From contig JBLIRK010000013.1 in the NCBI GenBank assembly GCA_048569615.1, positions 1 to 64,000 on the forward strand: 64,000 bases of DNA. The letters run 5' to 3'. The notes under the pieces were generated by a model that saw only the letters and a program-made list of their open reading frames with translations, did no database searches and was not told where the DNA came from. Source of the stretch: JAYEPK01 sp048569615 (GTDB taxonomy: Archaea; Thermoplasmatota; Penumbrarchaeia; Penumbrarchaeales; Penumbrarchaeaceae). Made by a program: the position numbers and the translations under genes. Shown one piece after another: positions 10,189 to 19,200 of this stretch (position 1 is the stretch's first letter; the number at the start of each line of letters is the position of its first letter).

Positions 10189-10222
10189 GTTGAAGTGTAT
10201 GTAATACCGGATTATGGCCCAA

Positions 10223-10246
10223 TTGGAATGAACATCATCATTTCAA
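10223..10246 (+). promoter_or_regulatory. Leader inverted repeat / hairpin
   Basis: TTGGAATGA at 10223-10231 pairs with TCATTTCAA at 10238-10246 around a six-base loop, with one G-U pair in RNA. It lies 43 bases before the ATG at 10289, inside the predicted leader. It could be an RNA hairpin or a dimeric protein-binding site; nothing more can be said from sequence. Confidence 0.35.
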
Positions 10247-10288
10247 TTTGGATCGCTTCAATTGAACGCGAAAAGTGGGGGTTTGCAT

Positions 10289-13200
10289 ATGCGTGATATT
10301 GTCGTAGCACTGCTCATGGTACTTGTTTTGATAGCCGCACCGATTGTTCTCTCGAATACGAATGGGATCGGGCATGGCTGGATCGAAAATATTCAAATTG
10401 AAAACGCTCAGATGGAAAACGGAATAAGGAAGGTCGACGGCAGGGATGGCTTCTTTGTGGAAAACAAGGGGCAGTGGGATGAGGAAATTCGTTACACTGC
10501 GGATGCACCATTCGGGAGGATCGGGATCGGGAGCGATTGCGTATATTACGATGTCGTAGAGGTCCTTGAGCCTGAAGTCACGGCTCCAGCATTGGAGAAG
10601 ATGTCCTGCAAAGAATTGCCCGGAGATGACATGCCCTACAACATCGAAGTGAAGGAGCAGGTTGTAAAGTACCAGTTCATAGGCTCAAATGATGTTATTC
10701 CCGTTGGAATGGGTCAGCTCAGCCATTACTCCAACTACTTCATAGGCAATGACCAGAGCAAATGGGCATCAAATGTTAAGCACTACGAAGAAGTTGTCTA
10801 CAGGGACATATGGGACGATATCGACCTGAGATATTACTTCTCGGAAAAGGGTCCGAAATACGACCTTATCCTCCATCCCGGAAGCTCCATCGAGGATATC
10901 AGGATCAAGGTCGAAGGCGAATGCGATATCATGATCAAAGAAAGGTCTCTGCAGACATTCTCCGGTAAGGATCTGTTGATATCGGATTCAGACCTGGTCT
11001 CGTATTACATGGACGATCCATCAGAGGAGGTCAATTCGAATTTCATTATTGGAAAGGAAAATGAATTTAACTTCGACGTTGACGATTATGACAAGAACCG
11101 CATTCTTGTGATAGATCCGGTGCTGGAAGATCCATTCAGATGCACCTATGTCGGCGGAAGTGGGGATGACGCTTATTTAAACGGCATGAGTATGACTGGA
11201 CTCGATGGAAATATCATACTATATATTGACACAGATTCAACGGATTTCCCCACGCAACCTGGAAGTATCCAGCAGGACCATAACGGAGGGCGGGACATCC
11301 TTTTGGCAACATTCGATCCAACCCTCTCCAGCCTTATTTGCTCCACCTACCTTGGTGGCTCGGGGAATGAACTAGTGGAATCCATGTGTCTAGATTCCGA
11401 TGGGAATGTGATAGTGGGAGGATATACTTATTCCGGAGATTTCCCGATAGTGAACGGATTTCAAAGCACCTTGTTGGGTAACTATGATGCTTATGTCGCT
11501 ATACTGAATCCCCAATTGACCTCATTGGAAGCCAGCACCTTTGTCGGAGGTACAACTTTGGACACGATAAACGGTATGGCGATAAATGATGAGGATACGT
11601 TGTATGTAACGGGTCAGACGAACTCCGATGATTTTCCCGTGAATTCAACATCGAATCAGGGTGGGATCGATGCCTTCATCATGTCACTACCACTGACCCT
11701 GGAGCATTATAAATTATCAAGATACATCGGCGGAAGCTCCAGTGATGTCGGGTATAAATTGGATTTCTTCGAAAATGGCGATATAATCCTTGGGGGTCGT
11801 ACGAATTCCGCAAATTTTCCAATAGTGGGAAATGCATACGACAATACACATAATGGCGGATATGACCTGTTTCTAATGAGTATGTATCCGTCAAATTTTA
11901 CCATAAAAGTATCCACTTATTTTGGAGGTACAAGCGTTGAAAACTGCTTCAGCATTGAGGTCGATCCCTTCGGATTCCCGGTCATTCTCGGTTCAACGAC
12001 ATCAAGTGATTTCCCCACAACACAGGATGCATTGAATATAACACACATCGGCAATGCTGATCTATGTCTAGCAAAATTGGCATCGAATCTGACGATCTTG
12101 GAATACAGCACGTATCTGGGAGGCAGCGGCCAGGAGGCATATGGCTACATGACCCTCGATCTTCTTGGCAATCCATGCATTTCCGCCAGAACAGCTTCAA
12201 CGGATGTTCCGGTAACACCGAACGCCATAAATGATACTGCCCTGGGCGGAAATGACCTTATCATGATGCAGGTTGATATAAAGTGCAGCATTCTGCTCTA
12301 TTCATCATATTTCGGAACAGCGGGTGATGACTGGAACTGGAATATTTACTGCGACATCTCAGGATATGCATACATCACTGGAGTTACCAACTCTCAAGAC
12401 CTCCCGGTATCCTATGATGCATGGCAAACGACCAACAGGGGAATATATGATTGTTTCATCCTCAAGATACCTGTAAGCGATGCCAGGGAGCCTTTGAGCA
12501 TATTTTCCTTGGACCTCTATCGTGATGAGGAGTTGACAGAACCTCTCATTGGATCTGTTGATCTCGGCGAAAGGATCTTCATCAAGGTGACGGGGGAGGA
12601 CGTCGATGAGAACATGACTAATATTGCCACATTGAACATGTCCTTTGAAAAATTCGGGTTCAATATCTCCAGATATCCTTTATGGGAGACCGGAAAGAAC
12701 ACCGGTGAATATGTCGGTTCATATAAGGTTCCCATCCATGCCCTATATTTGGATACCGTGACGATCTATACCCACGCCGATCATTCATTTTCCAAGAATA
12801 TCTTCTTGGATTATCCTTTCAGACCATCCTCCGTGGACTCGATATCGACATACTTCGATGAAGCCCTCTCGATTCAAAGGGAAAAATTCGATTTCGGTGA
12901 TGCTGCTTTTATCAAATTGACGGGGACGGATTCCAATCCCGTCAGGAAGGACAAGGCTTTCTTAGAGATCACCTCCGATAAGAACACTTCCTTGAAGAGA
13001 TTCATGATTCTGCATGAAAATGATTTCAATTCCGGTGAATACACCGGGAATATTACCATGTCAACCTCCCTGGAATACTTCGAGAACATCACGATCACAT
13101 CTTTAGAGGACCCCGCAAAGACATCCGTCTTCATGGTCCACGATCCCCAGCAGATCAGGCCGATCCATGATGTTGTTAACGCAAAGGAGGATGAGGAATA

Positions 13201-15364
13201 CAGGGTGAAATACTGGAATTTCGGATACAATACAGCGGAGTGGTCGACCAATGTCGATCACATACCGTGGCTTAGCTGGGACGAGGAGAGCCAGGAGCTC
13301 CATGGAACTCCGGATAACAATCATGTGGGTCCTTGGGATGTTTACATCGAGATCTCCGATGGTCTTGGGAACATGGATTCCCATGATTTTCAGATTATCG
13401 TGGAGAACACACCTCCCGAGATAATAGGCGAGCACGTCCTCACGGCAAAGGAAAACGAAGAATATTCCAATGATTACGATTCCACCGACGATGGAGAGGG
13501 CGATATAACATGGACGATGATCGGAGCAAACGAGTTCCTTGAGATCGACCCTGACACGGGGACCGTCACCGGCAGACCTTTGAGCGATCATGCTGGCATA
13601 TACAATATCAGCATAGTCGTGAACGACGGGCATGATGGTATCGATATATCCGAGTTCACTCTCACTGTGGAGAACGTGAACATCGCTCCGGTGATATTGA
13701 ACGCAGATATCAAGACATGGAAACAGGGGGAGCAATACTACAGGGACTATGAGGCCTACGACGAGGACAAGGATACGGACTTCACCTGGACCCTTGATAC
13801 CAACGCTACATTTCTCACCATTGATGATGCCGAGGGAATAATCCAGGGAACCCCTGGACCCTTCGATGTCGGCATTTTCTACGTGAACGTATCCGTTTAT
13901 GATTCCGAGGATGCCTTCGATTTTCACCACTTCGATCTGACCATAGAAAATGTGAATGATAAGCCAGTTTGGGTGGATGTTCCCGAGGATGTGGGGGTGG
14001 TCCATGGAGAAGCGTACACATTCGATGTGAATGCAACCGATCATGATGCCGGGAGCGTCATCGAATACTCGATATGGTCCGATCCCGAATCCGGTATTGA
14101 CATCCATCCCACTTCAGGTGTGATCGACTGGATCGCCGACATCTCGATCTTCGATATGGAGCCCTACAGGCTCGAGGTCGCCGTTAAAGCTTCTGACGGA
14201 GAGCTATATTCAACGTACACTTTTAAAATCACGGTCATCCCGACCCTGCCCCCGGTAGTTACATTGCTGAAACCCGAGAATGGTATCAAAACTCCATCCA
14301 CCGGCACTGAGCTATCATGGGAAGGAACGGATCCTGAGGGGGACGAGCTAACCTATGATATTTACCTATACAAGACAGAAGCATTCGTTATGGGGATGAG
14401 GGAAGAAGCCCTGCATCTTGATAAGTTTACTGAGACAACGCTCCTTGTAACAGGACTGGAATGCGGGAGCACATACTACTGGGCTGCAAGGCCGCATGAC
14501 GGCTGCTCATATGGCAACTGCGACTCCGGTGTCAGAAGCTTCACCGTGAACAACTGCCCGACCATCAAAGCGATCTATGCACAGGAGATCCATGCGGGGA
14601 AGGAGTGGAGGTTGAAGGTATCCTGTTCCGACCTGGACCTGGACGACCTTGACAAACTTGTTTATTCACTTGACGATCCTCCAGAGGGAATGCAGATCGA
14701 CTCAGCAACCGGACAGATCATATGGAAACCAACATCGTCCCAGAAAGGAGAGCATTCCGTAACGGTCGAGGTCACTGACGGCGTTGAGATAGCGACCAGG
14801 AGCTTCAGCATCGATGTCCTGGAAGCCGAAGAAGAAGGATTATCCATGTACCTTATCATCGGCGGAGGCGGCTTGCTGCTTCTAATAATCATCATCCTGC
14901 TGCTTCTCCTGCTTCTAAAGAAGAAGAACGGAGAGGTAGAGGAAAAGAAGGAAGAAGAGGTTGACGAGGAAGCCGAGAAGATCAGGAAGCAGATCGAAGA
15001 GCACCATAAGGAGCTTGAGTGGGAGCACGAGCACTACACACACCACGAGGAAAGCGTTTCTACGATCTCAACTACCGCAGCCGAAGCGCACTTGCACGAC
15101 CATGACGAGCACGAGCAATTGGATTACGAGATGCTTTACGGTAACGGAGAAGGTCAGGAAGTCCCAGAAGGAGATGATGGACCTGAAGCCCCGGATAAGG
15201 AAGACCATTTCCTGGACGATATGATAGGGCACATGCCTAAGACATCATCGGACATAGAGACCTACGGCCAGGACCTTAGATCGGTCGAGAAGGAAATGAA
15301 ACCTGTTGAGGACCCCTACGATCACTACGGGGAGGATGAGGAGGACATCGAGAAGAAGGTTTAA
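10289..15364 (+). CDS. SBBP beta-propeller surface protein with cadherin-like stalk and conserved cytoplasmic tail
   Basis: The 1691-residue protein has a signal peptide (RDIVVALLMVLVLIAA). The ATG at 10289 follows a GGGGG site seven bases upstream and is preferred to the TTG at 10262. An ENKGQWDEE module precedes an SBBP propeller (about residues 280-730; STYLGGSGNE, DFPI signatures). From about base 12480 the protein switches to a stalk of two DLGE/GTD...TGEYVG domains, then several He_PIG/cadherin-like repeats (IDPDTGTVTG, NVNDKPVW), a fibronectin-like domain and a final He_PIG repeat. A transmembrane helix (about 14840-14920) is followed by a 140-residue Glu/Lys/His-rich tail. The stalk and tail match the FG-GAP protein at 16201 while the heads differ. 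DNA of the head is much more AT-rich than that of the stalk. Confidence 0.88.
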   Translation: MRDIVVALLMVLVLIAAPIVLSNTNGIGHGWIENIQIENAQMENGIRKVDGRDGFFVENKGQWDEEIRYTADAPFGRIGIGSDCVYYDVVEVLEPEVTAPALEKMSCKELPGDDMPYNIEVKEQVVKYQFIGSNDVIPVGMGQLSHYSNYFIGNDQSKWASNVKHYEEVVYRDIWDDIDLRYYFSEKGPKYDLILHPGSSIEDIRIKVEGECDIMIKERSLQTFSGKDLLISDSDLVSYYMDDPSEEVNSNFIIGKENEFNFDVDDYDKNRILVIDPVLEDPFRCTYVGGSGDDAYLNGMSMTGLDGNIILYIDTDSTDFPTQPGSIQQDHNGGRDILLATFDPTLSSLICSTYLGGSGNELVESMCLDSDGNVIVGGYTYSGDFPIVNGFQSTLLGNYDAYVAILNPQLTSLEASTFVGGTTLDTINGMAINDEDTLYVTGQTNSDDFPVNSTSNQGGIDAFIMSLPLTLEHYKLSRYIGGSSSDVGYKLDFFENGDIILGGRTNSANFPIVGNAYDNTHNGGYDLFLMSMYPSNFTIKVSTYFGGTSVENCFSIEVDPFGFPVILGSTTSSDFPTTQDALNITHIGNADLCLAKLASNLTILEYSTYLGGSGQEAYGYMTLDLLGNPCISARTASTDVPVTPNAINDTALGGNDLIMMQVDIKCSILLYSSYFGTAGDDWNWNIYCDISGYAYITGVTNSQDLPVSYDAWQTTNRGIYDCFILKIPVSDAREPLSIFSLDLYRDEELTEPLIGSVDLGERIFIKVTGEDVDENMTNIATLNMSFEKFGFNISRYPLWETGKNTGEYVGSYKVPIHALYLDTVTIYTHADHSFSKNIFLDYPFRPSSVDSISTYFDEALSIQREKFDFGDAAFIKLTGTDSNPVRKDKAFLEITSDKNTSLKRFMILHENDFNSGEYTGNITMSTSLEYFENITITSLEDPAKTSVFMVHDPQQIRPIHDVVNAKEDEEYRVKYWNFGYNTAEWSTNVDHIPWLSWDEESQELHGTPDNNHVGPWDVYIEISDGLGNMDSHDFQIIVENTPPEIIGEHVLTAKENEEYSNDYDSTDDGEGDITWTMIGANEFLEIDPDTGTVTGRPLSDHAGIYNISIVVNDGHDGIDISEFTLTVENVNIAPVILNADIKTWKQGEQYYRDYEAYDEDKDTDFTWTLDTNATFLTIDDAEGIIQGTPGPFDVGIFYVNVSVYDSEDAFDFHHFDLTIENVNDKPVWVDVPEDVGVVHGEAYTFDVNATDHDAGSVIEYSIWSDPESGIDIHPTSGVIDWIADISIFDMEPYRLEVAVKASDGELYSTYTFKITVIPTLPPVVTLLKPENGIKTPSTGTELSWEGTDPEGDELTYDIYLYKTEAFVMGMREEALHLDKFTETTLLVTGLECGSTYYWAARPHDGCSYGNCDSGVRSFTVNNCPTIKAIYAQEIHAGKEWRLKVSCSDLDLDDLDKLVYSLDDPPEGMQIDSATGQIIWKPTSSQKGEHSVTVEVTDGVEIATRSFSIDVLEAEEEGLSMYLIIGGGGLLLLIIIILLLLLLLKKKNGEVEEKKEEEVDEEAEKIRKQIEEHHKELEWEHEHYTHHEESVSTISTTAAEAHLHDHDEHEQLDYEMLYGNGEGQEVPEGDDGPEAPDKEDHFLDDMIGHMPKTSSDIETYGQDLRSVEKEMKPVEDPYDHYGEDEEDIEKKV

Positions 15365-15418
15365 TTATAAAGGCCGCCATCAGTAGCACGAAAATTCAAT
15401 TCGTAACACGGTGAGCAT

Positions 15419-16069
15419 ATGGCCGACACGCTGCTAATCTTGTCACTGACAGCGGCTTCCCTCGGATTCATACATACGCTCTTCGGACCGGACCATTATC
15501 TTCCGTTCATCATGATGTCAAGGGCCGGTGAGTGGTCCATGAGGAAGACCTCTATTGTTACCATTCTCTGTGGCCTCGGCCATGTGATGAGCTCCATCTT
15601 GATCGGCCTTGCCGGGATCGCCCTTGGAATAGCTGTTTCGAGGTTGGAGATCGTCGAGGGCTTCAGGGGAAACCTCGCCGCATGGGCCCTCATCGCCTTC
15701 GGTCTGGTCTACATGGTGTGGGGTATCAGGAGAGCGATGAAGCACAGAGGCCACCACCACTCCCACCTCCCGAAGGATAAGAAAAAACAGATGACAGTCT
15801 GGGTTCTGTTCACAATCTTCGTCCTGGGCCCCTGCGAGCCACTCATCCCGCTCCTGATGTATCCTGCTTACGAGAGATCGCTCATCGGAGTGATTTTCGT
15901 TGCGACCATATTCTCGATCGCAACCATCGGAACCATGCTCTTCATGGTGATCTACATCTCGCTGGGCCTCAAGAGGCTGAGGTTCGAGAAGCTCGAGCAT
16001 TGGACACACGCCATAGCTGGAGCCGTGATACTGCTCTCCGGTCTCGGTATCCAGTTCCTCGGCTTGTGA
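15419..16069 (+). CDS. NiCoT/UreH-like integral membrane metal transporter
   Basis: The 216-residue protein has about six transmembrane segments. Segment I carries HTLFGPDH (His19, Asp25, His26), the HxxxxxDH signature of UreH/RcnA/NiCoT-like permeases; classical NiCoT proteins have HxxxxDH. A His-rich cytoplasmic loop (KHRGHHHSHLPK, about residues 107-118) could bind metal. The segment GPCEPLIPLL in the second half matches the family repeat. It probably moves nickel, cobalt or another transition metal across the membrane; substrate and direction cannot be read from sequence. GGTGA lies four bases before the ATG. It starts 54 bases after the SBBP gene on the same strand, so it may be cotranscribed. 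A TauE/SafE-like exporter is the alternative. Confidence 0.78.
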   Translation: MADTLLILSLTAASLGFIHTLFGPDHYLPFIMMSRAGEWSMRKTSIVTILCGLGHVMSSILIGLAGIALGIAVSRLEIVEGFRGNLAAWALIAFGLVYMVWGIRRAMKHRGHHHSHLPKDKKKQMTVWVLFTIFVLGPCEPLIPLLMYPAYERSLIGVIFVATIFSIATIGTMLFMVIYISLGLKRLRFEKLEHWTHAIAGAVILLSGLGIQFLGL

Positions 16070-16107
16070 GCATGTTAAGCTTCACAACACTCAATCCAGC
16101 AAAATTC

Positions 16108-16117
16108 TTAATTATAA
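16108..16117 (+). promoter_or_regulatory. TATA-like box (TTAATTATAA) for the FG-GAP gene
   Basis: TTAATTATAA in the 131-base gap before the FG-GAP gene matches an archaeal TATA box. A start site near 16140 would leave a leader of about 60 bases. The rest of the gap shows no frame or repeat. Confidence 0.45.
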
Positions 16118-16200
16118 GGCTATTGATAATCGCATTGTCCAGAAAAAGAATTGAGCCATGAGCTTAATCCAGATTGGACCTGTATCCAAGGGGGATGAAG

Positions 16201-19200
16201 ATGCAGAAGACCGCTGCCATCATGATATCCATGCTTTTCATAGCAACGGCCGTGATCGTGTTAAACGACCAGATCGAGCTTTCAGCAGGAGATGATGCTC
16301 CGACCCGAAATAGTGATGATTGGACCATGGACATGAAAATATCCGATATATGCGATTCAAGCTTCATTGGCGAAGCCTCCAGCGATGGATGTGGGATACA
16401 TTTGTCAGGAGCAGGGGACGTCAATGGAGATGGGTATGATGACATTTTGATAGCCTCCAGTACAAATGACGAGGGTGCTTCTAATGCAGGACAAGTTTAC
16501 CTGATATTTGGCAATTCGAGCCTGGGGATCGATACAAGTCTATCGGATGCGGATGCTTCTTTTATCGGAGAGAATGCGGATGATGAAGCGGGTTTAGTAT
16601 CAGCCGCCGGAGATGTGAACGGAGATGGATACGATGATTTCCTGATCGGCGTCCCATCGAATGACGAAGGCGGAACGGATGCAGGTCAAACCTATTTGAT
16701 ATTGGGCAAGGAATCTGGATGGTCGATGGACACGGACCTGTCCAATGCAGACGCATCATTCAGAGGGCAGTCTCCCGATGATCGCTCCGGATGTTCGATC
16801 GATGGAGCGGGAGATGTGAACGGAGATGGATACGATGACATACTGATCGGAGCCAATCAGAATGATCTGGGAGGAAGTAATGCGGGAAAATCCTACCTCA
16901 TTTTCGGCAGGGAATCCGGATGGTCCATGGACACACCATTAATGGGTGCGGATGCATCTTTCATCGGTGAAGCAGCCGATGATGATTCCGGGTATTCGGT
17001 CTCTGGTGCGGGGGATGTGAACCGAGATGGATACGATGACATACTGATCGGAGCCCGCAATAACGATGAAGGTGGAAGCAATACGGGACAGACATATCTG
17101 ATATTCGGCAGATCCGGGGGATTGGGTATCGATATGATCTTGACCGATGCCGACGCTTCATTTCATGGCGAAGGAGAGGCCTATCGAAGCGGAGCGAGCG
17201 TATCAAGTGCTGGAGACGTTAATGGAGACGGGTACGATGACATACTGATCGGGGCAAATCAATTTTCCGGACTAACAGGAAAGACATACCTCATCTTTGG
17301 CAGGGCATCCGGATTGACAATGGATGCAAGCCTTTCGGATGCAAATGCATCCTTCATTGGAGAGAATATCAATGATAATTCAGGCATGTGGATAGACGGC
17401 GCGGGGGATGTGAACGGAGATGGATACGATGATCTTTTAATAGGAGCTCCTAGCAATTCTGGAGGCGGGACATATAAAGGTCAAGCATATTTCTATTTCG
17501 GTGATCAGACGGGATGGACAATGAATATGGAACTATCGGATGCGGATGCATCCTTCATCGGAGAATTTAATGAAGACCACTTAGGGCAGGATGTTTCCAG
17601 TGCTGGAGATTTCGATGGAGATGGTTCCAATGACATCCTCTTGGGTGCGCGATGGAACGATGAAGGCGGAGATAAGGCGGGTCAGGCTTACCTATTGATG
17701 GGGACCGGAGGAATCGAACCCACGGAGGTTTATTCCTTCCAAACTTACTTGGAACCTTACGTTAACCCGTCAAGGTTATTCGATCTGGGAGAAACGGTTT
17801 ACCTCAAATTAACAGGAAAGGACGGCGATCCGGATCATAGGGATTCCGCAAGGATCGATATCTTACTAACTGGATTCCCCTCGAAGATCGGAAGTATCAA
17901 TCTTCGGGAGACAGGTAATTCCACGGGTGAATATATCGGAGTGTACAGACTTCCTCTAACCTTGGCCTATTTCGATGCTCTTATATTCGAACCAAGGGCG
18001 GATCCTTCCAAGGCAATCAATATCGTTGTTGACTATCCCTTCAGACCAACCTCTGTTTCCCAGGTGAGCATATTCTCCGACCAGGCTTATTCAACCCCCG
18101 CTTCTATGATAGACTTTAACGAGAAGGCATACATCAAGGTTTACGGAACGGATACCAATGCAATTACACAAGACAAGGCCTTCGTCAATCTGACATCGGA
18201 CAAGAACGCCTCGTTCAAGGAGATGCTGATACTCGATGAAACCGGGATCAATACTGGCGAATATGTCGGCTCCTTCCCGGTTCCGGAATGGATGCAGTAT
18301 TTCGAGAATATAACGGTCAGATCGGTCCGGGACAGTTTCAGGTACAAGAAGTTCATGGTCCATACTCCCGTCCAGATACGGCCTCTTCAGGACGTTATAA
18401 CTGCCATGGAGGATGAAGAGTACAGGGTCCAGTACTCGAACTTTGGTTACAATCCGGTCACATGGACCTTCCAATCCAACGCAGAGTGGTTGACCTGGGA
18501 CAAGGGCAAGCGCCAGATCTACAGCCTCCCGGGCACCCCGAACAACAACCACATAGGTCTATGGAGTGTCTGGCTGAATGCCGAGGACAGCGACGGCAAT
18601 AGGGATTCCCACGTCTTTACGATAGAAGTGATCAATACACCGCCAGAAATCATTGGAACCGATATAACAGAGATACACGAGGAAGAATTTTACTACAAGG
18701 ATTACGACAGTTCGGATGACGGACAGGGGGAGATCACATGGACCTTGATCACAAGTACGGATTGGTTGGAGATCGACAAGGAAAGCGGAGAGCTCTCTGG
18801 CACCCCCTATGAAAGCGATCGAGGAACATGGAACGTATCCGTCGTCGTCAACGACGGGAACGGCGGTTCCAATTCAACGGATTTCCAGCTGACCGTATTG
18901 AACATCAACAAACCTCCGAGCATAACCACTGACGATATCACAACGGCAAAGCAGAACGAGCGGTACTACAGGAACTATGAAGTGTACGACCAGGACCAGG
19001 ACGATGTTCACACTTGGGAGCTCTACACCGATGCTCTGTTCCTTAGCATTGACAATGACACGGGAGAGCTTGAGGGAACTCCCGGACCCTATGAGGTGGG
19101 TGCTTACTATGTCAACGTGACGGTGAGGGATTCCGGAGGACTGACCGATTCCCACGTGTTCGAGCTCATGGTCCAGGATGTCAACGACGCTCCCATCTGG

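Larger units (their letters stand above)
10008..10288. other. AT-rich divergent intergenic region
   Basis: This 281-base spacer lies between the leftward protease gene and the rightward SBBP gene. No reading frame with a credible start is visible. It is clearly AT-rich compared with the genes, with several A/T runs (10090-10195). It contains a TATA-like element at 10181 and a hairpin at 10223, listed separately. It probably carries promoters for both flanking genes. Confidence 0.6.
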
